A stretch of 64,000 nucleotides of DNA from Turritopsis dohrnii. Taxonomy: Eukaryota; Cnidaria; Hydrozoa; Anthoathecata; Oceaniidae. The notes beneath the pieces were generated by a model that saw nothing but the letters and a program-made list of their open reading frames with translations, searched no databases and was not told where the DNA came from. Positions 22,626 through 33,591 of this stretch are shown here, one piece after another (within the stretch, counting starts at the first letter, position 1; each line of letters opens with the position of its first letter). The stretch lies in assembly GCA_027922465.2 (NCBI GenBank), contig BQMF02000213.1, positions 310,001 through 374,000 on the forward strand, written 5' to 3'. Position numbers and translations under genes: made by a program.

Positions 22626-24896
22626 TTAGTATCCCGGGTAAAAACTTTTTACCGAACTTAACTTTGAAAACATTAGGTCAAATCCACCATTCCCGTGGTA
22701 CGTACGCGTCGCTCGCCACCCATGTTCAGTATGCATTTGATCCCAGACTATAACTCGTGTAAAAGTTTCTTTTCAGGCATTAATTTGTTATTACATTCTG
22801 AAGATTAAAAACAGAAACAAATAGCAACATGGCTCAAAATAATATATTTATACGCAATATATAACACAGAACTGTTTACCCAGACATACGAAACCAAACA
22901 TTACGAAATGTTAATTCAAAACAAATTGATACCTTCCAACTTTTTCTTTTGTTCCAAAGTTACTACTCGAATGCAACCAATAATGAATTTTTGAAATGAT
23001 ATATAGTCTGTTCTTCCCAAAACCATCAACCTCATGATTAAAACCATGAGTTTCATTTCTTCATGCTTTTTTTATTATTACCTTAAAAACTAATACTTGA
23101 ATTGTATTACCGAAAACCTAATCATGCTATAAGAATATTGAAATAAACAACAACAACAAAAAATAAAATTGAACTACGCATTTATCCTTAAAACAAAAAT
23201 TTACCCAGAACATAAAAAGTCACAAATAAAATCATAATGCCAAACTTATATATATATACCCAGGTACGTAAACCTTTACCATAACACAAAATAATGCATA
23301 AACATGATAAAATATAAACTTAAGAAAAATCCAACCAATAACGCTTATTTTTCGTAGGACAGTTTCATTAATTAATGATTTTCTTAAATACATAATCCAT
23401 TCTTCTCATAACTAACCCTCTCAACATTATATTTCAACCCATCATGTGCTTCATTTCTATTTTAACAGATGAAATTATTCAAAAAACATATACAAAAAAC
23501 CAAATCATACTATGATGAAATCGAAAGAAAAACAAAAGAAACTAAAAGAAACTTTGAAAATATATTTACCTTAAAAATAATAATTAAAAACACAAACGTA
23601 ATGACAGAATTAGTATAGCAAAAGAATTTTTAACATATGAAAACATTCACATATATGAAGCCATTTTTTATTTCAGTTCAAAACTCCTCTCTGGAAAATT
23701 CAAAACACAACAGTAAACACCCCTCTTATCCTTTATTTATCCACTAATACTAACTGTGTTTTCACTAAATAGATACTATTTTAACTTTGGTTTACCTTTC
23801 AATACCAATTCACATCATCATGTTAGTAAACAATATTGATCATATGTTCTTTAGCCATTATCATCAAACAACACTTCTAAACTCTTTACTTTCTATATTT
23901 CATACCTGAAAACAAATTAATTACACTCTATTTACTTCCCAGCATACTGAAATTCCACTACTATTTTTATACACTGAAAGGCATAAATAAAGAAAAAGAC
24001 AGACAGTGGCGGCAAGCTCTCCTTTCATGTTGTTTTCTAAACTTCATAACTGTGGAGCCATTTTGAAATAAATAAATAAAAGAACAGCCAGTTCGTTACC
24101 AAAACAAAACTGCTCGTAGGGCATGCAACTTTTTGATCGTTTTAACTCTGTTTTTACTCTCTTTTAACGCTGTATTTATTATATCCGTTTGACTCATGTA
24201 CTTACGTATATTACTTTGTATCTTTTCCGAACATTTTCCCACCGAAAAGAAGTAAAACCATTTTCACCAATGAAAGTAAACATCATCCTTTCTGCAGCTA
24301 TTTTAAACAACTTCAACTTCATCTACACTACTTTACTGCTGCACTCCCATAACAATTTGATAACTATAAAAAGAAATACGTAAACAGCTCGTAAAATAAA
24401 AATAGACTTTCTTCATCTCGTTCTTCATTTGGTTTTCCTCTGAAAAAACCTATATATATATCATAAGAAAACAAAATCACCTGGTTAAAAACTCACCTAC
24501 GCATGGGTGCTACCAGTTCTTTTATTAATCTAAAATACAATAAGAGTAAAAGTTTAACAATAAAACGTTTTATAATAATAAAACATTCGTATGTATACAA
24601 ACCTGTGTTTCTTCGTGAAGTTCACAACGAAGAAATGAAAGCCGTTATTAACGACCGAAATTTTTGGAATTTGTCAGCCAATCAAAACAGCGTATTTTAA
24701 GATTTTTCCTTTATTAGCCAATGAAATCGATCAGCGGCAGGATTTCCCCATATACGAACCGTAAAAAAACCTTCTCGCCTCTGCGTGGTTTTACGACGAA
24801 AAGGGAAAAAATAACGTTTTGACTGTGAGAAAAAAACCCAATATATCACTCTCTAAAATAAACGTGGGATGCACAATGCGGATTATTATAATAAGA
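22626..24896 (-). mobile_element. Non-autonomous Helitron (2271 bp) inserted in helicase gene
   Basis: The reverse complement of the 9168-11808 family. On the plus strand the left end is TTAGTATCCCGGG followed by the hairpin; the right end is AGTGATATATT-side ...CACTCTCTAAAATAAACG...ATTATAATAAGA at 24896. Host A (22625) and T (24897) flank it, as expected for Helitrons. Read on the minus strand it ends CTAA instead of CTAG. There is no Rep or helicase. Confidence 0.85.
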
Positions 24897-25156
24897 TGAA
24901 GTTGATTGTGATGATGACGACGAGCGACAAAATTATCCGCTTGATTTTTTAAATAGTATCACACCATCAGGTATGCCTCCCCATTGTTTGAAACTTAGAG
25001 CAGTTGGAGCAATAATTATGCTTTTACGAAATTTGAACACAAGAAGTGTCTTTGCAACAGGACACGCTTGATTGTTCGGGAATTATCGCAGAATTTTATT
25101 AAAGCTGACGTTTTGACAGGGTCAGCTGTTGGAGAAACAATTTTTATACCTGTTGT
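24897..25156 (+). pseudogene. Helitron helicase C-terminal remnant
   Basis: This continues the helicase of 20917-22257: DEVDCDDDERQNYPLDFL, TPSGMPPHCLKL and IIMLLRNLNTR. It then shifts frame, and LTGSAVGETIFIP near 25150 is the last match. The canonical FAMTINKSQGQT helicase motif that should follow is missing, because the sequence changes to a Gypsy fragment here. Confidence 0.8.
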
Positions 25157-26657
25157 GAATCTTTTGTAGCATCTCCTGTTGCTTTGACTTTGGAATTATA
25201 GTTCGTTGTCCTTTGTATAGATTTCCATTATTTATCGATAACTCGTCTCTATAGTTAGTCTCAGTGAAGGTTGTATATCTTGCAATGTTTCAGGCCATCC
25301 TTGCAGAACTGTGGTATACAAGGTGGTGAGTGTTAGATCAGTTTGTATTGCGGAACGAAGTCTGGTCTCAGTGTCGTCTGACAGATTTGGGTGATGTTCT
25401 GGGTACTGATTTTCTGTGTTAATTCGGAATACCTGAAAACTCATTGTTGCTGTTTGTTGATTCTGTATTGAGCGGGGCTCTCGACAATGTATCTCCTATG
25501 TGTAAAGATTTCCTTTCTCGGATGCAACATTTAATTTAAATCTTTGAAGTCTCGATAATATTTGTTGTAATTGTGCTGGTGCCTTGTTGAGCCGTTTCCT
25601 GAATATGATCTCTAGTGGTTTGTGATCAGTACGTACCTCTATCGATGTGTGGCCATACAACCAGTGATTAAACTTATTGAACGCATTGCATATGGCGAGG
25701 CACTCTTTCTCAATCTGCGAATAATGTTTCTCTGTATTTGTCAAACCACATGATGTGTATGCAACTGGTTGGAGTCGACCACAGTTGCTGTTGTGTTGTA
25801 ACAGTGCTCACTAGCACCCACTTGAAGGACTACTGGCTTCTTCTTGTCAAAATATTTTAATACTGGAGCTGATGCTATTACATCTTTGCATTTGTTACTA
25901 GTTCGATTTGCGATTGTGATCATACGAATAAGATGTCATTCTTAGTAAGTTTGGTGAGTGGTCGAATGACAGAACTAAGATTTTGGCAATATGGTGATAG
26001 AAAGTTGACCATGCCAAGGAATCGTAGCAAACTCTGCTTATCCTGCGGTTCCGCCATGTTAACTACTGCTTCAACTTTGTCAGGATTGACTTAAATACCA
26101 TCTGTAGTGATAATGTGTCCAACGTATTTGAGTTCCTTCTTTTTGAAGCAGAGTTTTGCTGGGTTAAATCGAATGTTCTTCTTTTGAACTCTCTCCATCA
26201 CCACAATGAAATCTGTGTCGTGATTAGCTTCCGTCTCTTCATAGCTGTCTCCTGTGCCAAAGACTAAGATGTCATCTGCAGCCAATGCAGTACCGTTGAG
26301 CCCCCTCCATAGCGTTCGTGTTGGGAATTCTTCTGGGGCACTACTGATTCCAAACGGTAGGCACTTCCATTTGTATCTTCCAAAAGATGTGTGCATAGTT
26401 GTTATCTCCAAGGATTTGTCATCACCTGCTTTAACATCTATTAGGCTGAGGCACTTGGCATTGTATAGCTTGTGGAGTTGCTCATTTAGTGTTGGTATTT
26501 GGTACATGGGGCGCTCTTTAGCTTTGTTGATGGTTTGACTTGGATCTTTGATGGGGACTCACGGCATGTTTGAGCACCATGGTGTTGGCTCTTCAACTTT
26601 TTCTAAAATGCCGGCTTTAACGAATTCGTCAATGCAAGTAGCCGCAGAATCAATTTG
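25157..26657 (-). pseudogene. Ty3/Gypsy pol fragment (RT, RNase H, integrase start)
   Basis: Read on the minus strand from 26657. A protease core (LQIDSAATC) is joined directly to RT-leading sequence, so part of the protease-RT linker is deleted. RT follows with SLIDVKAGDDKSLEI, FGRYKWKCLPFGIS, AADDILVFGTG (catalytic block, one Y replaced by A) and LKYVGHIITTDGI. RNase H contains YSQIEKECLAICNAF and RTDHKPLEIIF. The final part (25444-25160) matches the region before the integrase zinc finger (LRSAIQTDLTLTTLYTTVLQ, GWPE). Several frame breaks at about 26090, 25920 and 25745 make it inactive. The start of the protease and the gag part lie on the far side of the LINE, at 40442-40740. Confidence 0.82.
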
Positions 26658-26666
26658 AAGTTCAAG

Positions 26667-27485
26667 ATGGCATTCAAAGAGAGCAGACGCTTTATAACTG
26701 CTAAAGTTATGATTGTTATACTTGCTGTTATTTTTGTAAAGAAACTATATTTTGATACTCAAGGATTTGAATGTGTGAATATTAGTTTAAAGAAGTCTAC
26801 AAATCATGGAAATATATGGTATAGCTGCAAAAAAATGAAGTCAAGCTGTTATGGCAGAAGAAATGTGTTTGTATCAATACTTCTATTACTTGCTGGGGAT
26901 GTTGAAACTTGTCCAGGACCCAATATTCCTGAGCTATCCACATTATTATCGAAGAAAGGTTTGAGCCTGTTTCATCAAAATATTCGAGGCTTAGCAACAA
27001 ATATTCCTCACTTAGAAATAATTTTACTAACTTACAAAAACATTGATATATTATCTCTCAGTGAAACACATATTTCATCAACAGACTGTGATTCGTTTGA
27101 AATTCCGGGGTGCAACTTTTTCAGTAAAGTAAGATCAAATGGGAAAGGAGGAGGTGTTGGAGCTTATGTCTCAAATAAAATCCCTATACAAAGACGTGAA
27201 GATCTGGAAAATGATAAAATTGAACTTTTATGGCTGGAAATTGACCTGAAAAATGTGAAAAACGTCATACTAGGAATCCTGTATCAACCCCCGGATTCTT
27301 CTAAATATCTACCAAAAAACTTAAATAAACTTTTTGCAGATAACTTATCCACCGTTTCAAAGGAAAACAAAGAGATAATTGTTATGGGTGATGCAAATGT
27401 TAACTTTCTCAATAAAGATTCAAACATTGAATTCAAAGCAATTATGAGTCTTATGGTTTGAAACAATTAGTGAAAGCTCCCACTA
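26667..27485 (+). pseudogene. LINE protein N-terminus and APE-type endonuclease
   Basis: The start at 26667 is chosen because the upstream ATG (26655) lies in the Gypsy flank. The first 30 residues hold a hydrophobic stretch (VMIVILAVIFV). Next come LLLLAGDVETCPGP, a 2A-like sequence, and then the endonuclease: HQNIRGLATNI, ILSLSETHIS, GGGVGAYVSN, ILGILYQPPDSS and VMGDANVNFL, covering the expected acidic and asparagine residues. One base is missing near 27447, after which YGLKQLVKAPT continues in the next frame up to the transposon at 27486. The product would nick target DNA for retrotransposition. Confidence 0.85.
26895..26921 (+). other. 2A-like peptide with Cys in place of Asn
   Basis: The codons read GDVETCPGP after a leucine-rich LLLLA. 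The known ribosome-skipping motif is D-V/I-E-x-N-P-G-P, and related non-LTR elements in sea urchins and other invertebrates carry such motifs near the N-terminus. Here the required Asn is TGT (Cys, 26910-26912). The rest matches, so this is probably a decayed 2A site. Confidence 0.7.
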
Positions 27486-27815
27486 GTAGAAGCCACTATG
27501 TCACAAAAAACTCTCCCGTTAGATTAAGCTTGTTCAAAGGGAAGTAGTGATTGATTCTTGCTACTTACCCAAAAAGGTTCAAAATCTGAGAGGTGTAGCT
27601 TTGGAGGACCCCCCGTTGCCTTGTAATATGACGTCAGAGGTTTCCATAGCAACCAAAAAAAAATTGACTAAAAATCAAAATTTTTTATACCAATCAAAAG
27701 CTCTTTCAAAATGCTCAAAAATAAGTATAACAAACATACCTCGAAAATTATCTAGTAAAAAGATACGAGCTTTTATCTTTTTTCTCGAAACCGGGGGTAA
27801 AATATGTTAAAAAAT
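27486..27815 (+). repeat. Left terminal inverted repeat of the Academ-like element
   Basis: It starts GTAGAAGCCACTATGTCA and ends near GTAAAATATGTTAAAAAAT. It pairs with 33269-33589 over its whole length with a 10-bp insertion (CAAAAAACTC) near the tip and only a handful of visible differences. Open frames inside it are not genes. Confidence 0.9.
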
Positions 27816-28165
27816 TGCAGAAAACTTAATTTATTGACTTTTTTATCGTAAACCATTCAAAAGTCTGGTGAATTTATGTTTAGAACAACCCTTGAAACCC
27901 ATAGAAGAGTTTAAATTCTAAATCTATTTCTTTCAATCCCTGATAAACACGATATAATGTCAGATGCAAACCCCCGGATTTTACAATTATTTAAAAAGAA
28001 ATGCTCAATTTGGCCGTTAGTATACTAAAATATTTGTGATAAGTCAAAACAAATGATCAGCTAGACTTTAAATAAAGGCAAAATACTTTGAAATTACTGA
28101 ATTGAATGAAAACAAACTACTCAAAGTTAACAAAATATATGTCCCAAAAAAATTGTCCTTTCATT

Positions 28166-31100
28166 TCAGACGGACTCGTTAGGCTCATCATCGCAATCAT
28201 TATTAACGCCATCGTTTTCACAATCTTTGCACATGCACATGTCTGTGCAAACGAGGTCATTCTTTAAACACTTGCAACGTTTTGTGTTGCACCCTGTTTG
28301 ACATTTACACATGCTAAGTTCTATCAAAGCTATTGGTGCGGGAAGGTTATCAGTCATAATTGGATCAAGTGATGTTCCATTCTGATCCCAACCATAGCCC
28401 AGTGGATCAGGAAGATATTGATATGGCAGGTGAGAGCGTTTTAGAACCATGCATATGTAGTGGCTTCGAAAGATTTTGTACTTTAATGCACTCATTGTTG
28501 GCGGCAAAGATGATGCGTCAAGTTGACACTTTGAAAAAAGAAACCAACGTAATTGTGGTAATGTGTTTGCATTGCTACGCTTTCCACCATATGCATTGAC
28601 AACAAACCGTTCCAATTGTTCCAGTGTATTTAAATCTGGAAGCTGTTCCCCTTTTCCCATGTTTGAGAGGGCTGACAAAATTAACTCATCCGAATTGAAA
28701 AAAACATCCCACCAAACGCTTTTTGATTTTCCCGAAAATCTACCGATCTGATCGCAACCTACGAAAAGAGTCAGAGAACAAAAAATCAATCAAACAAATG
28801 TTAAATTAAAATTGCTATTAAAGTTTTCAAGTTCGCCAGTCGCTGCTAAACAGGTTTGCATCGATTTAAAAGAACTCGTTGATATTTGTAATTGTTTTCT
28901 GTGAAAACGTTATTGCAATCTGGGCAGTATCTCCTAGTGCGGCCAATGTAAATTCAGCAAGGTATTCAGTCAGAGCTTGTTTTGTTTCTATGTGTGACAA
29001 TAGTTGCTTCAATGGTTTCTTACTAATATCAGAATCACCTGATACCATATACCTTATTTCATTCCCAGAAGTCCTCTTTTTTCGTGTACGCGTTTTGAGT
29101 GATTTGGATATGTATCTAGAAGGAAAATAGAAAAGTAATGGAAGCAGAGTAAACCTAATATTAAATAGCTAATAAGACTATATCTTGCTTAGTTCTCAAA
29201 ACAGAAGTATCGAAATTTCTCGGACTACTAATTTCATAATTTCACTAATTTCACTAATTTCACACCTATCAAATACTAATCTTATCTGGTCACAATTCTT
29301 TGATACCTTCTGAACTTTCTCTACAAATTTAACTGCAAAGTGCTATAAAAATAAATACATTTCAGATTAAAACTTAAAAAACTTTCTGAACGATTTAAAA
29401 ATATTTCTTACAATTGTCATCTTCTGATTAAAAAGATTTGTGAAAGTAGTGTTATAGGTAAAGGTAAGTAGTAAAAGGTAATAATCAATTCATACCTTCG
29501 AAGTTTTAATTTTCTCATCTTTCTTGACCCTGTTAACCAAAGCCATACCGTCAATAATAACTACAACTGGTTCATCAGATTGTAAGGCTGTGTCATTTTC
29601 TTCGTTCGGTTTCTCTTCAATCATCTTCTCAATCGCGTCTCGAACCTTAGATTTGTCATTGCAAACGAGAGGCTCACCATCTTGTCCAAATAATGACTTT
29701 GGCACAACAGAAAACTCATAGTTTCCTATTGTTTCTTCCAGCTCCAGTTCAGGTCTTTTTCTAGCAGCAATAAGAAAGCGGGAAAGTAGGGTACGCTCCT
29801 CTTTAAGCTGGACCAACTTGTCTCCCACTTTAGTTTGGATTGACTTGGCTTCATTCTTGAATGTTTTTAGCTTCCGCCTGCTCATTTTCGACCAAATAGA
29901 TAGGTCTCCCGTAATTCTTTCTTCAATGAAAACTTTGTACAGATTTTTACCGATTTGATCGTTCTTTAAAAGCTTGTCTGCTGATGCTTCAGGTAGGACA
30001 GCTTTGGTCACCATATTAAACATGCATGATGTGTTTTCGAAAGTGATACCAAATGAACTGAAGACTTCCAAAAGCTTGTTGACATTGGTGGCCAAGCGGG
30101 TTTTTGATGAACCTGTGAGTTGATAATGGGCTTCCTTGCTTCTTGATTTTATATTGAACTCTTCGCAAAAAGCATTGGATATGTCGTTGAGTGATGGAGC
30201 AATGAGGCAGAAGCGATACAGTGCACTAGGATTTTGTCCAAGTCCTTTTATACCACCCAAGACTTTTAGCGTTCGGTTCTCTTGCTCTAGTGCGTGATCA
30301 GAGCCAATGGAACAAAAGGGTATTCCAGATTTGTTGATCGAGAAGTTGTTTTTCAGATAATTCCAACTTTCATGGTCATTCTGCTGTAGGTCATACATTG
30401 TTGCCAGGTATAGTGGTGAAAGCCTTGCATAATTCAACTGGTCATGAGCGAAAAAGTATGGAATCATCTCATTTAAGGTGGTGAGATGTAGTTCCCAGTC
30501 TTCTTGTCTATTGGCTCTGATGAATTGAAGTAGCAATTCGAACATCTTCATAAATTTGCGTAGGTAAAGCGACTGTTGGGCCAAGCCATTGTCAAATGAT
30601 TTCAGTCTTTCAAAAAAATTTCCATTGGCATTTAGGGCATTAATAGACTCATCAAAACGATCCCTTGTTATTTCGTCAAGGCTGTATTCTACGATAGTGA
30701 ATGCTTGCTCTTTCAGCTGTTGACTTTCATTCGGATACTCAATGAAAAATCGATCCAATAACAATTTCCAAAGGGCAAGGTAGGTCATCATATGGGATTC
30801 AATGGCTCTTTTCATATGGTTACCATCAATTACTTGGGCAACAGTGGGACGGCTATATATATCTGCTTCCGTGAGTAATTGATCTATGCCACTGCCATTC
30901 ATAAATTTGCCAATAACTTTAAGAAAGGCAAAAACGGTATGCAATTCACCCAACCTAAAAACGAAGTTATCTTTGATAAACTGATCTTCCCGCATCTGCA
31001 TACACTTTGCATAAAGCTGCAAATCGAGTGTCACTATAGTTTTTCTTTTACCAGTGACGGCAATGTTGATGTCTTGGGCTGCTTTGAGCATATGAAAAAG

Positions 31101-33030
31101 GTTGGAAAAATCTGTAGGAGAGCCTGCAAAAAGAGGAAGTACTTGACAAGCTGTTACAGTCGGAGTAGGTGTTATCAGCGAGTTAAATGCGTTCAAAGTC
31201 GGTAGTGGGCAGAGATCTTTTTCACGAAAAACTTGGCAAATTCCCCACAAACTATCGGCATGACAATGTTTAGAAAGGTCAACCATTGAACACTCTTCTG
31301 GCCCAAAATTTGGAAACGATTCGTTTGGTGGGTTAGGCTTGTTGAATGTCTCTTCTGGGTCTGGATGTGTGTGGTTGAAAGTTTTGCAGTTGGACGATAG
31401 CTGAGGAAGCTGTCTTTCTTTTGATGGATCTTTTTGAAAAGCCACCAGGACTGTCCCATGAAACTCACCTTTACCATCAGGGGTATCATTTTTCAAGTCT
31501 ACATTATCGATTGCAAAATGTAGGTCCTTGCCAATTTCTATAGTACTGGGAATAAATACTTCTCCATTACTGTTCATCTTCTCAACTATTGCATTTGCAA
31601 GGCTGTTTTCAATTTGCATTACTTTTTCATAACATATTGATACACCCATTTCGTTAAGAAAGTCCACAATCTTCCTACTTCTTGTTTCATTGTGTAGGTG
31701 TAAACCAATTCCAACACTAAAGGGTGTCTCTACAACTTCACGGAAATCAGCATTTTGCAGCCCTTTATGGCGTACCTGTTTGTTAGATTTGGTAGCTTTG
31801 ATAATAATTTGTGAAATGTTATTGACACTGGTATCAACACTTCTTTGCTTTGTGATAGATTCTATTTCTGATTGAGGCCCAATGATTATCCACCTGAGTA
31901 ATACACTCAATGAATCAGGAATATCAAGATCAGAAAATTGGCCATCAAATTTCCAATTTCGTTGCTCCAGAATTTCTTTCCGAATAAGATTTGCAGTTTT
32001 GTATATGTTTGAAAATTTATCTGGAGTACTGGTAGCCTCATCAAGTACTTTTCGCTGATACTCTGAGAGACAAATTTGATCAGACTGGCGGCGATTTGGT
32101 GGTCTCGAAATTATTACTCCTGGAATATTCATTTCAATCAAAGATTTTAGATACTTCTTGTAGTTTTTCTCACCCTCCTCAGTATTGTCAATCAAATTGT
32201 TGTATGTCTTTGTTGCAAAATGTTACTCCTCACAACTTCAATTATTTCAATGTCTGCGATAACGCGACTGTTATCATCCAACACTTCTTCTTCTCCTTGT
32301 TCCAGTTTCGTAACTGATCTTTCAGCATAAACCCAACACTTCTTGTGGTACCGGATATCATTAGCCACAGCATCGGCAGAATTCGGTATACTGCTCATTC
32401 GAAGGTAAAATGACTTATCTTGCAACTGTTCTGCAACTGCCAACATCTTTTTTCCAATGTTGATAGTTTCGACCATATGAAGTCGTCCACCAGCTTCTTG
32501 ACAAATGACGCAACGATCCGTATAAAATGGTTGGGTATTCGAACGCATTGATCGTTCCGTTTGGTCCGATTCTTCTTCTACCTTTTCCTCAGTGGGCATG
32601 AGTTTTTGACGTTTGATAAAATGTTCCAGATTCTTCGAATGCGTGATCATTTTATAGCATTCGGCATGGTAAATAATCCGCTCCTGATAGAGTGATTGAT
32701 CTACTCCGTTCATTCGATGAAAACATGTAGATGACGCTGCGTCATGGAATTCATAACGTGTTTCCAAAGCGCTGAAAAGCTTTTCGTAAGTCTCTTGTGC
32801 TGCGGTCTTAACAATCTAGAGAAAAATAACACATTTTTAGTGAATACCGAGATCTTATTTGTGACCACAGTGCGGATTGCATATTTCGTGAAGTTCTCTC
32901 TATTTACCTCTACAAGTGCAATCTTATATTATCTTACCAATCAAAAAATTCATACCTTCTTTTTACGGTCGTCATTTTGGCATATGATGCATTTGGAATC
33001 ATCAAATGGTATTTGTTTCCGTTTAAGCAT
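28166..33030 (-). pseudogene. Academ-like transposase with FEN1/XPG-like nuclease and CXC tail
   Basis: Minus-strand exons I can support: 33030-32956 (25 codons, MLKRKQIPFDDSKCIICQ, donor AAG|GTATGA); 32815-29496; 29342-29266 (77 nt); 29115-about 28866; 28758-28166. Exon phases fit for the first four. The N-terminus has two C-x2-C / YHxxC modules (KCIICQ with IIYHAECYK; CVICQ with IRYHKKCWV). The central 700 residues include LHFAIDNVDLKNDTPDG, VTLDLQLYAKCMQ and SDHALEQENRTLK, candidate acidic catalytic blocks. Then comes a nuclease part: VVIIDGMALVNRV, IRLVFDRYISKSLKTRTRKK and GCDQIGRFSGKSK. The last 45 residues are Cys-rich: CKCQTGCNTKRCKC then CTDMCMCKDC, like a tesmin/TSO1 CXC domain. Defects: a one-base frame break near 32197; a stop at 28866; and the exon that should carry the second acidic cluster of the nuclease is absent between 28866 and 28758. 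Confidence 0.75.
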
Positions 33031-33268
33031 TCCAAATTTGAATTTTAAATTTATTCACTTTTTTTTATTTATGTTAACCTTAAATAAAACAAAAATTATA
33101 ATCATATAAAACTGGCTATGAAAAGTTTCGTCATTACCGTCTCAAACTACAGTATAGTTATTTCAAGAGTTTTATCACCACACCTTTTTGTTGTTGTTTT
33201 GAAAAATATTTGAAAAGTTACATGAAGACATTGTAATGTCAATAGCATTCGATTTTCTAAAAGAAAAG

Positions 33269-33589
33269 ATTTTTTAACATATTTTACCCCCGTTTTCGAG
33301 AAAAAAGATAAAAGCTCGTATCTTTTTACTAGATAATTTTCGAGGTATGTTTGTTATACTTATTTTTGAGCATTTTGAAAGAGCTTTTGATTGGTATAAA
33401 AAATTTTGATTTTTAGTCAATTTTTTTTTGGTTGCTATGGAAACCTCTGACGTCATATTACAAGGCAACGGGGGGGTCCTCCAAAGCTACACCTCTCAGA
33501 TTTTGAACCTTTTTAGGTAAGTAACAAAAATCAATCACTACTTCCCTTTGAACAAGCTTAATCTAACGGGATGACATAGCCGCCTCTAC
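33269..33589 (-). repeat. Right terminal inverted repeat of the Academ-like element
   Basis: The reverse complement begins GTAGAGGCGGCTATGTCA and then follows the left repeat. A run of seven C corresponds to six C in the left copy. It lies directly before TA and the resumed LINE sequence. Confidence 0.9.
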
Positions 33590-33591
33590 TA

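Larger units (their letters stand above)
19405..25156 (+). mobile_element. Autonomous Helitron remnant (Rep-helicase), split
   Basis: Coding sequence for a Helitron RepHel protein runs 19410-22257. It resumes in register with the family consensus at 24897 (DEVDCDDDERQNYPLDFL) and continues to about 25156. The gap is filled by a 368-bp segment and by a non-autonomous Helitron in minus orientation. The terminal TC and CTRR ends of this element itself are not identified. Many stops and shifts show it is dead. Confidence 0.8.
27486..33589 (-). mobile_element. 6.1-kb TIR transposon, probably Academ-like
   Basis: It is bounded by long inverted repeats (about 330 bp left, 320 bp right) that look nearly identical. 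TA is present on both sides (27484-27485, 33590-33591); because of a shared C, a 3-bp CTA duplication is equally possible. It interrupts the LINE endonuclease, and removing it with one TA puts ...KAPT and TRESETLID in one frame. It encodes one multi-exon minus-strand gene with zinc-binding motifs, a FEN1/XPG-like nuclease and a Cys-rich tail. Academ elements are known to combine a large transposase with an XPG-type nuclease and a Cys-rich finger, which is why I suggest that class. I cannot verify it by alignment. Confidence 0.75.

Noticed and set aside
27547..27810. Open frame of 87 codons (and its twin at 33274-33468)
   Set aside because: Both lie wholly in the terminal inverted repeats of the Academ-like element and are the same sequence in opposite orientation; no protein family is recognised.
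32185..32205. Intron at the overlap of the two large Academ-like frames
   Set aside because: No GT/AG borders fit there; adding one base joins the two frames smoothly, so a frameshift is simpler.
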